Shown one piece after another: positions 52,626 to 61,371 of a stretch of 64,000 nucleotides of DNA. Below the pieces are notes generated by a model, which saw only the letters and a list, made by a program, of their open reading frames with translations, did no database searches and was not told the origin of the DNA. Source of the stretch: Psychrobacillus vulpis (GTDB lineage Bacteria > Bacillota > Bacilli > Bacillales_A > Planococcaceae). Location: NCBI RefSeq assembly GCF_006861825.1, contig NZ_VDGI01000001.1, positions 140,172 to 204,171 of the forward strand, read 5' to 3'. A program made the translations under genes and the position numbers. Numbering within the stretch: position 1 is the first letter of the stretch; each line of letters begins with the position of its first letter.

Positions 52626-53624
52626 ATGGACTCTATTCTCATTCTTACGATTCTTGTAGTAATTTTTGCTCTAGCTTTTGATTTCATCAATGGATTTCAT
52701 GACACAGCAAATGCTATTGCAACTTCTGTTTCTACAAGAGCTTTAAAACCTAGAGTAGCTGTATTAATGGCCGCAATTATGAACTTTGTTGGGGCTCTTA
52801 CTTTTACTGGAGTAGCTAAAACAATTACTAAAGATATTGTTGACCCATTCACGTTACAAAATGGTTCTCTTATTATTCTAGCTGCTTTATGTTCTGCTAT
52901 TATATGGAATTTAGTAACTTGGTATTACGGAATTCCATCCAGTTCTTCTCATACATTAATTGGCTCTATCGCTGGTGCTGCCGTGTCAGCAGCTGGATTT
53001 GCCATATTAAACTGGGAAGGATTCATTAAAATAATTCAAGCTTTGCTCATTTCTCCATTCCTTGCTTTTGCAGTTGGATTTTTAATGATGTCTTTGTTCA
53101 AAGTACTCTTTAAAAACACAAGCCTATATGGGACAAACAAAGGATTTCGCACGTTCCAGATAGGAACTGCTGCACTTCAGTCATTTACACATGGTACAAA
53201 TGACGCGCAAAAAGCAATGGGGATTATCACAATGGCTTTAATTGCTGCTGAGTGGCAATCAACCGACGATATACAGTTATGGGTACGAATTGCAGCTGCA
53301 ACCGCAATGGGGCTTGGTACTTCTATAGGCGGTTACAAAATTATCAAAACGGTTGGCGGTAAAATAATGAAAATTCGTCCAATTAACGGAGCAGCAGCAG
53401 ACTTATCATCAGCTCTTATCATTTTTGGTGCGACAACTATTCATTTACCAGTTTCCACAACACATGTAATTTCTTCCGCGATTATGGGGGTTGGATCTGC
53501 ACAACGTGTGAAAGGTGTTAAGTGGGGGGTTGCTAAAAAGATCGTTATAACATGGATTATTACATTACCGATTTCTGCAATATTAGCAGGAGTTATCTTC
53601 CAAATACTTGACTTATTTTTCTAA
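52626..53624 (+). CDS. pit: Low-affinity inorganic phosphate transporter PitA (332 aa)
   Basis: A PiT-family membrane transporter coupling metal-phosphate uptake to cation flux. The duplicated signature is present as DFINGFHDTANAIATSVSTRAL (~20) and SFTHGTNDAQKAMGIITMAL (~190), with the GIPSSSSHTLIG and LPVSTTHVISSAIMG segments. Ten helices. It is in an operon with ykaA and followed by a terminator. Confidence 0.95.
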   Translation: MDSILILTILVVIFALAFDFINGFHDTANAIATSVSTRALKPRVAVLMAAIMNFVGALTFTGVAKTITKDIVDPFTLQNGSLIILAALCSAIIWNLVTWYYGIPSSSSHTLIGSIAGAAVSAAGFAILNWEGFIKIIQALLISPFLAFAVGFLMMSLFKVLFKNTSLYGTNKGFRTFQIGTAALQSFTHGTNDAQKAMGIITMALIAAEWQSTDDIQLWVRIAAATAMGLGTSIGGYKIIKTVGGKIMKIRPINGAAADLSSALIIFGATTIHLPVSTTHVISSAIMGVGSAQRVKGVKWGVAKKIVITWIITLPISAILAGVIFQILDLFF

Positions 53625-53625
53625 T

Positions 53626-53660
53626 AAGAACCTCGTCAGAAATGACGAGGTTCTTTTTGT
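53626..53660. terminator. Bidirectional terminator after pit
   Basis: A perfect stem AGAACCTCGTC / GACGAGGTTCT is followed by TTTT; the genes on both sides converge. Confidence 0.85.
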
Positions 53661-53665
53661 ATACA

Positions 53666-54298
53666 TTATTCTTTTATTATTAATCCAAGGCTCTTTGCAA
53701 ATCTAATAGCTTGTTCAGTAGATACAGTACAGTCAGTAAGGTTTTCCATAGACACAGTTAATTGTTCGTATGTATTTGTACTTAAATCGATGCCTTTTAG
53801 AGACGTCTCCGTAAAATTGACACCGTTTAACTCACATTTTTCAAAATTCACTTTATCAAAAGAAGTATCAATAAAATCAGCACTATTTAGCGTAACATGT
53901 TTAAATGCTACTTTCTTTAATTTTGAAAAGCTCATACTTGCGTAATTTGCAACCGATTCCTCTATTCTCACCTCAGTTAATCTACTTTGAGAAATATTCG
54001 TACCGAGTAATTTTGAGCTTCGAATTTCCACTCGGTGAAATACAGCGTCCCCAAAATCTACATTGGATAAGTCACATTTCTCAAATAAACAATCTATAAA
54101 TTCTACTTGGCGAAATCGAATACCTTCCATTGAAATATTTTGAAAATGTATTTGATCAAAAATAATTTTCTCTTCTTGTTCCTCTTCTAGTTCTAAGGAC
54201 GTTACAATTCCTTCAGAAACGTAATAATCTTCAAGTAGTGCATGATTTACATCTATTTCAGTTAAAGAGTTTGGTAACTTTGGCGGGGTTATTTTCAC
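53666..54298 (-). CDS. Pentapeptide-repeat protein (~210 aa)
   Basis: From about residue 45 the sequence follows the A(D/N)LxX pentapeptide pattern (CDLSNVDFGDAVF, TLNSADFIDTSFDKVNFEKCELNGVNFTETSLKGIDL), which folds as a right-handed beta helix. It is cytoplasmic. Some relatives mimic DNA and protect gyrase from quinolones, but that cannot be inferred here. The GTG at 54298 is chosen because GAGAGGA lies 9 nt upstream; the ATG at 54322 has no ribosome binding site. Confidence 0.8.
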   Translation of the reverse strand: MKITPPKLPNSLTEIDVNHALLEDYYVSEGIVTSLELEEEQEEKIIFDQIHFQNISMEGIRFRQVEFIDCLFEKCDLSNVDFGDAVFHRVEIRSSKLLGTNISQSRLTEVRIEESVANYASMSFSKLKKVAFKHVTLNSADFIDTSFDKVNFEKCELNGVNFTETSLKGIDLSTNTYEQLTVSMENLTDCTVSTEQAIRFAKSLGLIIKE

Positions 54299-54406
54299 GG
54301 CTAATATTCCTCTCTTTTTCATTTCTATTATTTTAACATTATATTAGTATGTCCTTACATCTTTCCAGTACAATAAAGAAAGGTATGAAGTAAGGGGGAA
54401 TTTTTT

Positions 54407-56539
54407 TTGCAAAAGTTATCCAATATAGTGACACGTTACTATAAAGCTATACTGATTATTTGGTTGATGTTATTTATTGTTTTAGCTATTTTTGCTGTAC
54501 GTTTGCCTAGTTTATTAGAGGGGGACGGTTTTAAAACAGATGGAGAGCATCAACAGGTTATGGAAGAACTAACGAGTACATTTAATCTTCCAGCAGAAAC
54601 GTTGTTTGTTGTTTTTGATAATAGAACCGATGACACGATAAAAAGGACATTGGACGATATTGAACAACTTGGTTTAGCTGAATCCATTCAATCGCCACTA
54701 GAAGATAATGCACTTTACAAAGATCATATTGCCTACGCTTTGCTTCATTTTAATAGCGATACAACCGATTTATCTGCGGTAGTAGACTCAATCAGAGAAG
54801 CCATTGATGGTGAAAAAGGTGTAACGTTAACAGGTGGAGCTGCCATAAATAAAGATATTAATACTGCAAGCCAAAAGGACTTGGCAAGTGCTGAAGCAAT
54901 CGGACTACCAATTGCAATAATTGTTTTACTACTAGCCTTTGGAAGTGTAGTTGCAGCTTTTATCCCATTGGTTGTTGGAGTTATTACGGTTGTTTCTACC
55001 TTTGGAGTAATGACATTGTTCAGTAATACGATGGATTTATCAATATTTATCATGAATATCATCCCCATGCTCGGGCTTGCATTAAGTATTGATTTTGCTT
55101 TATTGCTCATTAATCGATATAAAGAAGAGCGGATGAAAAAATCGGTACAAGAAGCAGTTCAAATAGCAATCCAAACAGCTGGGCGTTCTATCATTTTCTC
55201 CGCGGTTTGTGTATTTATAGGACTAGGCGCAATGCTTGTAATGGAAGTGGAGATATTCCAAAACCTTGCTCTAGGTGGAATGTTGGTTGTATCGATGGCT
55301 GTGTTGGCTTCTATAACGTTACTACCTTCACTTTTATTATTAATCAAAGATCGGATAAATAAATGGACTATTTTAAAAGTAAAACCTGGTGCTTCTACTA
55401 GATGGCGTAATTTTGCTGCCTTTGTTATGAAACGACCAGTTCTATTAGTTTTTGTAGCCCTAATTATTTTAGGTATTGGAATTATTCCTGTAAAAGATAT
55501 GAAGTTAGCTATTCCACAAGTGGATTCATTGCCTCTCTCTTATGACTCTCGCCAAGCATATGAATTGATGGACAAAGAATTTGGATTAGGTGAAAAATCG
55601 ACCATCTATATAATCGCAGAACGAAAAGATGGCTGGGACAATACAGACGGCTTAAATGCAATGAAAAAATTAGAAGACCAATTACTAGATGACAAAAATG
55701 TAGATAGTGTCAATTCTATATTTTCAGCAATTCAAGTTTCTACAGTAGAGCAATGGGAACAGAATATGCAGGTTCCTGAAGTCCAAAGTCAATTGAAGCC
55801 GCTGTTCGAAACGTTCGTACAAGGTGAAAAGTTATTAGTTCCGGTAACCCTTAACTTAAATGGCTCTTCAGAAGAAGCACAGAATTGGGCACGCGATTGG
55901 TCTGAAAAAGAGTTAGATGTCGATATTATGCTTGGGGGCCACCCAAAATTCAATCAAGAAATTTTCGATGAAATATTTGATAAAGTAGGAGTATTACTAG
56001 CAATTATTTTAAGCTCCACTTTTATTATATTAATGGTTGCGTTCCGTTCGATATTAATTCCTTTAAAGGCCATTATTATGAATGTTATTGGCCTCTCATC
56101 TACTTTCGGTATACTCGTCTATATTTTCCAATACGGACATTTGGGCATAGAGGAAACAACAATAGCACTAATCATACCCGTTATTGTATTTAGTTTAGTA
56201 TTCGGATTAAGTATGGACTACGAAGTGTTTTTAATTTCTCGTATCCAAGAAGAGTATTCAAAACATCTAGATAATACGGTAGCTACGATAGATGGACTTA
56301 CTTCTACGAGTAAAATTATTACGTCAGCAGCCCTTATAATGATTGTTATAACTGGTGCTTTTGCGTTTACAGATGTAATGCCAGTCAAGCAAATTGGTGT
56401 AGGTATTGCGATTGCGGTCGCAATTGATGCATCGATCATTCGACTATTACTTGTTCCAAGTTTGATGAAATTATTTGGAAAGTGGAATTGGTGGATGCCC
56501 TTTAGCAAAGGACCATATAAACCAAATAATTGGCACTAA
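54407..56539 (+). CDS. MMPL/RND-family membrane transporter, YdfJ-like (710 aa)
   Basis: Two six-helix halves, each with a large extracellular loop (~35-165 and ~355-505): the MMPL (hydrophobe/amphiphile exporter) topology. Helix 4 motifs include GLALSIDFALLLINRYKEE (~220) and FGLSMDYEVFLISRIQEEY (~600), carrying the proton-relay acidic residues. Length is close to B. subtilis YdfJ. The start is TTG at 54407, with AAGGGGGAA 6 nt upstream. It probably exports lipids or amphiphiles; the substrate is unknown. Confidence 0.9.
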   Translation: MQKLSNIVTRYYKAILIIWLMLFIVLAIFAVRLPSLLEGDGFKTDGEHQQVMEELTSTFNLPAETLFVVFDNRTDDTIKRTLDDIEQLGLAESIQSPLEDNALYKDHIAYALLHFNSDTTDLSAVVDSIREAIDGEKGVTLTGGAAINKDINTASQKDLASAEAIGLPIAIIVLLLAFGSVVAAFIPLVVGVITVVSTFGVMTLFSNTMDLSIFIMNIIPMLGLALSIDFALLLINRYKEERMKKSVQEAVQIAIQTAGRSIIFSAVCVFIGLGAMLVMEVEIFQNLALGGMLVVSMAVLASITLLPSLLLLIKDRINKWTILKVKPGASTRWRNFAAFVMKRPVLLVFVALIILGIGIIPVKDMKLAIPQVDSLPLSYDSRQAYELMDKEFGLGEKSTIYIIAERKDGWDNTDGLNAMKKLEDQLLDDKNVDSVNSIFSAIQVSTVEQWEQNMQVPEVQSQLKPLFETFVQGEKLLVPVTLNLNGSSEEAQNWARDWSEKELDVDIMLGGHPKFNQEIFDEIFDKVGVLLAIILSSTFIILMVAFRSILIPLKAIIMNVIGLSSTFGILVYIFQYGHLGIEETTIALIIPVIVFSLVFGLSMDYEVFLISRIQEEYSKHLDNTVATIDGLTSTSKIITSAALIMIVITGAFAFTDVMPVKQIGVGIAIAVAIDASIIRLLLVPSLMKLFGKWNWWMPFSKGPYKPNNWH

Positions 56540-56583
56540 AAAAACTGCCAAGCGAAAAGTACATTTCGCTTGGCAGTTTTTAA
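56537..56583. terminator. Bidirectional terminator after the MMPL gene
   Basis: A 17-bp perfect stem AAAACTGCCAAGCGAAA / TTTCGCTTGGCAGTTTT. Confidence 0.88.
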
Positions 56584-56590
56584 TTATTAC

Positions 56591-57196
56591 TTAGAAATTA
56601 TTTTTATACCATTCTTTCGCTGCTTGTACTTCGTCTTGTGTCAACTGGTGGCCATACATATGCCAGTATAGCTCTACCTTTCCTCCTGCATCAGTTAAGA
56701 TAGAGCGCAGTTCCTCTGATTCAGCTGCTGGACACATAAAATCGTTTTTCCCTGCTCCTATAAATACTGGAGTGTGAGAAAGTTTCGGTACTTCGATGCC
56801 ACGTCTTGGTACCATAGGATGGTGCAAAATAGCCCCTTTCAATACGTTTTCATATTGAAATAAAAGATTTCCCGCAATATTTGCTCCATTCGAGTAACCA
56901 ATTGCCACTACATTACCTCTGTCGAATTCATAGTTCTCTGCTGCTTCATCGATGAAGTTTTTCAATTCCTCTGTTCGGAAAATTAAATCCTCTTCATCAA
57001 ACACACCTTCTGCTAATCGTTTAAAAAAACGTGGCATTCCGTTTTCTAGTATGTTTCCACGGACACTTAATATATTTGCTTTCCCGTCTACTTCTTTCCC
57101 TAATGGAACTAGATCATGTTCATTCCCACCTGTTCCGTGTAAAAGCAATAATGTGGGACGAGCTGAATCTTCACCTTTATAAAAAACATGTTTCAT
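56591..57196 (-). CDS. mhqD: MhqD-like carboxylesterase (201 aa)
   Basis: An alpha/beta-hydrolase with LLLHGTGGNEHDL (oxyanion region), nucleophile elbow GYSNGAN (Ser ~110), acid Asp in GAGKNDFMCP and His in MYGHQLT. It closely resembles B. subtilis MhqD, a hydrolase induced by quinones. Here it is divergent from cstR, so co-control by sulfur stress is conceivable. The second ATG (57196) is chosen for spacing to GGAGGG. Confidence 0.88.
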   Translation of the reverse strand: MKHVFYKGEDSARPTLLLLHGTGGNEHDLVPLGKEVDGKANILSVRGNILENGMPRFFKRLAEGVFDEEDLIFRTEELKNFIDEAAENYEFDRGNVVAIGYSNGANIAGNLLFQYENVLKGAILHHPMVPRRGIEVPKLSHTPVFIGAGKNDFMCPAAESEELRSILTDAGGKVELYWHMYGHQLTQDEVQAAKEWYKNNF

Positions 57197-57286
57197 GTTC
57201 ATGCTCCCTCCTATTTATCTCGAATTCAAGATAATTATAACTTGATTAATTTGTTTGGTCAAATAATGTAACAAAACATTTGCATT

Positions 57287-57305
57287 GATAACCCCCATAG
57301 GTATA
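57287..57305 (+). promoter_or_regulatory. CstR-type operator 1
   Basis: GATAACCCCCATAGGTATA is an imperfect inverted repeat with a C-rich core, like CsoR/CstR operators. It lies 43 bp before cstR. Confidence 0.6.
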
Positions 57306-57347
57306 ATATATATATTCCCGAGAGACCTGTAAGGAGAGAAGAAGATA

Positions 57348-57608
57348 ATGGAGTTCAATGATCAAATGAAGAATAGAGTGAAACGTATCGAAGGCCAATT
57401 GAGAGGTATCTTGAAAATGATGGAGGAAGAAAAAGATTGCAAAGATGTAATCACACAGCTATCAGCTACTAGGTCTGCTGTCGACCGTACAATAGGTGTT
57501 ATTGTTAGTTCAAATCTTGTTGATTGCGTTAGAAATGCAAACGAACAAGGCCAAGATGCAGATGTATTAGTCAAAGAAGCTGTAAACTTGCTAGTAAAAA
57601 GTAGATAA
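57348..57608 (+). CDS. cstR: Persulfide-sensing repressor CstR (86 aa)
   Basis: A DUF156/CsoR-family helical repressor (RVKRIEGQLRGILKMMEEEKDC). Cys31 and Cys60 are both present, while the copper-ligand His of CsoR is Asn56. This pattern defines CstR, which forms Cys31-Cys60 persulfide links in response to sulfane sulfur. The C-terminus EAVNLLVKSR is also CstR-like. Operator-like sites lie before it and before the next, broken gene. Confidence 0.88.
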   Translation: MEFNDQMKNRVKRIEGQLRGILKMMEEEKDCKDVITQLSATRSAVDRTIGVIVSSNLVDCVRNANEQGQDADVLVKEAVNLLVKSR

Positions 57609-57649
57609 GATTGGTATTTATAATACCAGTCTACTCTTTTAAATAAAAG

Positions 57650-57668
57650 TATACCCCTATAGGTAATA
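57650..57668 (+). promoter_or_regulatory. CstR-type operator 2
   Basis: TATACCCCTATAGGTAATA is nearly the operator 1 motif and lies directly upstream of the broken DsrE-like gene. Confidence 0.6.
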
Positions 57669-57686
57669 AAAAAATGGAGGAAAAAC

Positions 57687-57854
57687 GTGTCTGAAAAGAA
57701 AAGTACTACTATTGTTTTGTTTAGTGCAGATTATGACAAAGCAATGGCTGCATATATTTTTGCCAACGGTGCTTATTATCATTAGGTAACAATTTCCCAT
57801 ACATTTTGGGAGTATAATGCACGTGGGAAGATCCAATTGAAATTCCCACACTCT
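57687..57854 (+). pseudogene. Truncated DsrE2-like (DsrE/F/H) sulfur-carrier gene
   Basis: From the GTG at 57687 (GGAGG 6 nt upstream) the frame reads VSEKKSTTIVLFSADYDKAM then AAYIFANGAYYH and an in-frame TAG at 57783. The same frame continues VTISHTFWEYNARGK. This matches the start of DsrE2-type sulfur-transfer proteins, where the stop position is normally Glu (GAG to TAG). Similarity ends at about 57854, where a GC-rich repeat begins (57867). The rest of the gene is missing. Confidence 0.75.
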
Positions 57855-57866
57855 ACCTTTTTAATT

Positions 57867-57985
57867 TCTAGAAAACCATTGAAAAAGGCGACACTCCTGC
57901 GGAATGGAATTAGCCGAAGACCCCTCTAGCTACCGAGGAGGCTGAGGAAACGTCCACCTCAAGGGAGCCGTTTCAACGATTTTCT
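57867..57985 (-). repeat. GC-rich inverted-repeat element
   Basis: Minus-oriented copy with ends TCTAGAAAACCATTGAAA and TTTCAACGATTTTCTT. Its flanking GGGGTTGTCC extends into the 3' end of the next gene. It replaces the missing part of the DsrE-like gene. Confidence 0.8.
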
Positions 57986-59013
57986 TACCTATCGGACAAC
58001 CCCTTTAAAAGGTCTTTTAGTTTTTGAGGCTCATCCACACGAATTGCAAATTCAGTTGCTTTCTTTTTTATTCCCATAAACATCGTTGCTTCTACTGGTT
58101 CATGTAAACGAATGATTGCTTGCGGTTCTATTTTTTCAAAATCCTTATATACAAATTGCAAAGTATTCTTATTCGGTAAAGCTGCCCCCCACTCCACTTC
58201 CTTAATGTTAGATAAAGAAACAATAATTCGGGAAGCCATCCCTTGTGTAATATATAGTTTCCCATTCTTAATTTCCATTGGATGAAGTCTTGTGATTTGA
58301 ATGTCAGCTATTATAAAAAAGACCGAGTATACGTTCAGGACGAGTAAAATAATCGACAGAACGAGTGATTTTTCATGTAGCCACCAATGTATTCCGATTG
58401 TTTCAATCACAATGGCATGTATAAGCATAATATTCATCGCAACTGCACTCGTTTTCTCATGCATGGTAACTACACCCTCGTGACTAGGTGCTTTCTTCTT
58501 CCATGTAAACAAAGCATAATAAAACATTAAAAATTCGGACATTATTATACGAATGAAAACATTTTTTGTTGCTATTTTTTCAACTGATGGAAGTAGGCTA
58601 TAAATTATATCCTCGTTCATTTCTTTCATTTCATTTCGAATTGCCGAAGCTTTACGTATTACGATAAAAATTAGCGCTATTTCTGCTAACACTAACAATG
58701 CTTCCAATGCAAGACCTGTGTACAGTATTTCCCTATAAGGTGCATACAGATTCGCTGGGATAAGAAATTTTGCTAACACAAGACCAAACACCATTAATCC
58801 AAGTGTTTGTTTTATAGAAATCTTAAATGCCAAATAAACTAAAAAAGGTGCAACAATCGCAAAATCAATTAGAGATCCTATCGCTACTCCGCTAGTTAGC
58901 GGAAGAGATAAAAAATCTGGAACTTCAGATTGATAAAGAAGAAAATTCGAAGTAAGTACTAGAAGAAGAAATGCCAATGCTAAATTAGCCTTTCGGGTTT
59001 TGCGATAAACCAT
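57985..59013 (-). CDS. Polytopic membrane protein of unknown function (342 aa)
   Basis: About seven hydrophobic helices in residues ~10-250 are followed by a cytoplasmic beta-rich tail (~255-340: LHPMEIKNGKLYITQG, IVSLSNIKEVEWG, PQAIIRLHEPVEATMFMG). The tail resembles a PH-like domain. I cannot name the family. The final residues GLSDR and the stop codon are written in the repeat-associated sequence GGGGTTGTCCGATAGGTAA, so the original C-terminus was probably replaced. GGAGGGA precedes the start. Confidence 0.75.
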   Translation of the reverse strand: MVYRKTRKANLALAFLLLVLTSNFLLYQSEVPDFLSLPLTSGVAIGSLIDFAIVAPFLVYLAFKISIKQTLGLMVFGLVLAKFLIPANLYAPYREILYTGLALEALLVLAEIALIFIVIRKASAIRNEMKEMNEDIIYSLLPSVEKIATKNVFIRIIMSEFLMFYYALFTWKKKAPSHEGVVTMHEKTSAVAMNIMLIHAIVIETIGIHWWLHEKSLVLSIILLVLNVYSVFFIIADIQITRLHPMEIKNGKLYITQGMASRIIVSLSNIKEVEWGAALPNKNTLQFVYKDFEKIEPQAIIRLHEPVEATMFMGIKKKATEFAIRVDEPQKLKDLLKGLSDR

Positions 59014-59159
59014 ATATATCCCTCCTTTTCTTTTATTATATCTTTCCTGTTGATAAAAACAGCATAAAAACCTCCCAAAAAAAGGTACAATTTTATGACT
59101 TCACAAAATATTTACTAGCTAAAAGAATTCATTTCCAAAAACAAATTCTTCTTTAGATT

Positions 59160-59513
59160 TCATTCACTTCCACAGAAATCAGGTAAATTTGAGTGTATGT
59201 AATCTCCGTCCATTAAGGACTTACCTCCCTCAAACAGAACGAGTGAGTACGTTTCTCCTGTCACTGTTTCAATATTTACACTATGTCCTTCTGGGAACTC
59301 CATTTCATGTGCACCTTCCCTACGACTATTATTAATTTCTTCTAACACTTTTGTCAGCATTTTTTCATCTGTTATTTCAATCCGTCTTTCGGAGTCCAAA
59401 CATTGAATCGACATACTTTTTAACTCTTCTATAATGATAGGATTTCTAGAACTACATGATCCAAGTAATAACACGATCATGGATATAGTTAGAAACTTTT
59501 TTGAAGTAAACAC
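59160..59513 (-). CDS. Small lipoprotein of unknown function (117 aa)
   Basis: A short signal peptide with lipobox LLGSC (Cys ~20) precedes a ~95-residue domain with IEITDEKMLTKVLEEINNSRRE and VTGETYSLVLFEGG. It contains two further cysteines (C38 and the GSE-proximal C). Not recognised beyond being an exported lipoprotein. GGAGGGA precedes the ATG. A two-copy phased TTCCAACTAA array lies 75-105 bp upstream. Confidence 0.75.
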   Translation of the reverse strand: MFTSKKFLTISMIVLLLGSCSSRNPIIIEELKSMSIQCLDSERRIEITDEKMLTKVLEEINNSRREGAHEMEFPEGHSVNIETVTGETYSLVLFEGGKSLMDGDYIHSNLPDFCGSE

Positions 59514-59587
59514 TAATTCATCCCTCCTATTTCATCATATGGACGCTTTACTTATTACCTATACATATACACAACTGTATTTCTAAA

Positions 59588-59618
59588 TTCCAACTAAACG
59601 TGCCATAATTCCAACTAA
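59588..59618 (+). repeat. 21-bp phased pair of TTCCAACTAA
   Basis: TTCCAACTAA begins at 59588 and 59609, exactly 21 bp apart. The core and the period are the same as in the array at 2171-2243. Confidence 0.7.
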
Positions 59619-59662
59619 AAAAAGCTGCCCCATAAAATAACTTATGGAACAGCTCTTTTTAT
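59617..59662 (-). terminator. Terminator of the MFS exporter gene
   Basis: On the minus strand AGCTGTTCCATAA / TTATGGGGCAGCT is followed by TTTTTTT. Confidence 0.8.
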
Positions 59663-60831
59663 ACTACTCTTTTTGTACCCTTCCACAAAATCGATCCGAT
59701 CATTGTAATAAGCAGTACGATCAATCCTAAAACAAACGGATAAATAATATGCACATCATATAATAATCCTGCTAGGAGTGGACCTAATACATTTCCAATG
59801 CTCATATATGCATTATTCATCCCCATCGCAAAGCCTTGCTCTTGCCCAGCTAACTTCGATATTAATGTCGTAAGTACTGGACGCAATATAGAAGTGGAAA
59901 GGAAAATAATCATTGTAATTACGAAGAAAAATGCATAACTCGATGCTACAATCGAGAGGAAAAATCCTAAAGAGGCTATACCTAAAAATATCTTTAACAC
60001 ATTCGCTTCCCCAAAACGACGGACAACCCAGTCAACGGCAAATAACTGAACAATTACACTGACGATTCCAGTCGCTGTTACCATCCAAGCAATATCTTGT
60101 GGTGATGCCCCGAATTCATTATCTACAAAAAGTCCCAAAACAGATTCATATGCCATCAACCCAAAGCTCATTACAAGCGTAATAACTAGTGGTATAAAAT
60201 ATGGTTTCTTAAATGATTGGACTAGTTGCTTCATCATAGGATCAGGTTTTTGATCAGGAATGTTACTTTCCTCCAATTTACTTTCCTTTAATACAAACAT
60301 GGAGAAAATAACGGCTGCAACTCCAACAATCGCAGAAATTAAGAGTGGCATTTTCAAACCGAAATCTGCTAAAAATCCGCCAATTCCGGGGCCAATAACA
60401 ATACCAAGGGACATAGATGCGGAAATAAAACTATTTCCCTTTGCACGTTGATCCATTGTCGTAATATCTGCTACATATGCAAAGATTGCAGGTATTAATA
60501 ACGCTGCACCAACACCGCCAATTACTCGTGAAACATACAAAATACTTACAGAATCAGAAAAATAAAATACAAACATAGATAATGCTAAGCCACTTAAACC
60601 TGCAATGATCATTATTCTTCTTCCATATTGATCTGCCCATTTCCCAGCAATCGGAGACATTACAAGCTGTGCTCCTGCAAAAATCGCTATCATTAATCCA
60701 GCTGCGGTTCCGCCTTGTCCGATAGACTTTAAATAGGCAGGTAAGATAGGAATAATAATCCCAAAACTTGCAACCGCAATAAACATATTTATCATTAAAA
60801 CAAATAGTTTTTTTCTTTGATCTTTAGACAT
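59659..60831 (-). CDS. MFS multidrug-type exporter (390 aa)
   Basis: A twelve-helix DHA1-family exporter: FGIIIPILPAYLKSIG in helix 1, the loop motif GKWADQYGRRIMI, and motif C-like GIVIGPGIGGFLADFG in helix 5, typical of antiporters such as Bmr/NorA/TetA. The start at 60831 (MSKDQRKK) follows AGTAGGTG; a longer start seven codons upstream lacks one. No adjacent regulator gene is visible. Drug specificity unknown. Confidence 0.87.
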   Translation of the reverse strand: MSKDQRKKLFVLMINMFIAVASFGIIIPILPAYLKSIGQGGTAAGLMIAIFAGAQLVMSPIAGKWADQYGRRIMIIAGLSGLALSMFVFYFSDSVSILYVSRVIGGVGAALLIPAIFAYVADITTMDQRAKGNSFISASMSLGIVIGPGIGGFLADFGLKMPLLISAIVGVAAVIFSMFVLKESKLEESNIPDQKPDPMMKQLVQSFKKPYFIPLVITLVMSFGLMAYESVLGLFVDNEFGASPQDIAWMVTATGIVSVIVQLFAVDWVVRRFGEANVLKIFLGIASLGFFLSIVASSYAFFFVITMIIFLSTSILRPVLTTLISKLAGQEQGFAMGMNNAYMSIGNVLGPLLAGLLYDVHIIYPFVLGLIVLLITMIGSILWKGTKRVV

Positions 60832-60925
60832 ATTACACCTACTTTCTTGCAAAAGAGTACCATGCTTTTCCTTTCAAAACAAGAATTTCAATGTAGAACA
60901 TTAAACCTTATCCACTCTGAAATAA

Positions 60926-60968
60926 AAAACTATCTGAAACCAAGTAACTTGGAATCCAGATAGCGAAG
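60926..60968 (-). terminator. Terminator of the DUF3221-like gene
   Basis: The stem CTATCTG..CCAAG / CTTGG..CAGATAG is followed by TTTTTT on the minus strand. Confidence 0.8.
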
Positions 60969-60981
60969 TTTTGATATAACT

Positions 60982-61359
60982 TTATTCATTTAGTTTTTCA
61001 ATTGTTTTAGCAGATCCTTGCATAGGATATGATTCTGCTAGTGTTTCATATCCTACTTTTACTTCATCATATAATTTTAATTTATTTCGTTGATCCATCG
61101 TTAATGAAAACCAAGTGGCATCTTTTCCAGTGTCTATTGCTTCTTGGACAGAAAGATTTTTCACTTCGTCTACCGATAAATCACTTACAACCAAAATATT
61201 ACCATCTTCATTAATATCTACAATAATACCTGTCATATAGCCGGTCGGTTGAGGTTGAGTTGGATTATCTTCGAAAAATTGCATAATAAAATAAAAGGTG
61301 GCTCCAATAGCAATGAATAGGACCGCCAAAATAAGTGCAACTGTAGATTTCCCTTTCAA
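60982..61359 (-). CDS. DUF3221-like membrane-anchored protein (125 aa)
   Basis: One N-terminal helix (~6-28) precedes a small extracellular OB-like domain with MTGIIVDINEDGNILVVSDL and YDEVKVGYETLAESYPMQGSAKTIEKL, the DUF3221 pattern. Function unknown. It lies 12 bp downstream of the next gene and is cotranscribed with it. Confidence 0.75.
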   Translation of the reverse strand: MKGKSTVALILAVLFIAIGATFYFIMQFFEDNPTQPQPTGYMTGIIVDINEDGNILVVSDLSVDEVKNLSVQEAIDTGKDATWFSLTMDQRNKLKLYDEVKVGYETLAESYPMQGSAKTIEKLNE

Positions 61360-61371
61360 ATGAAATCCTCC

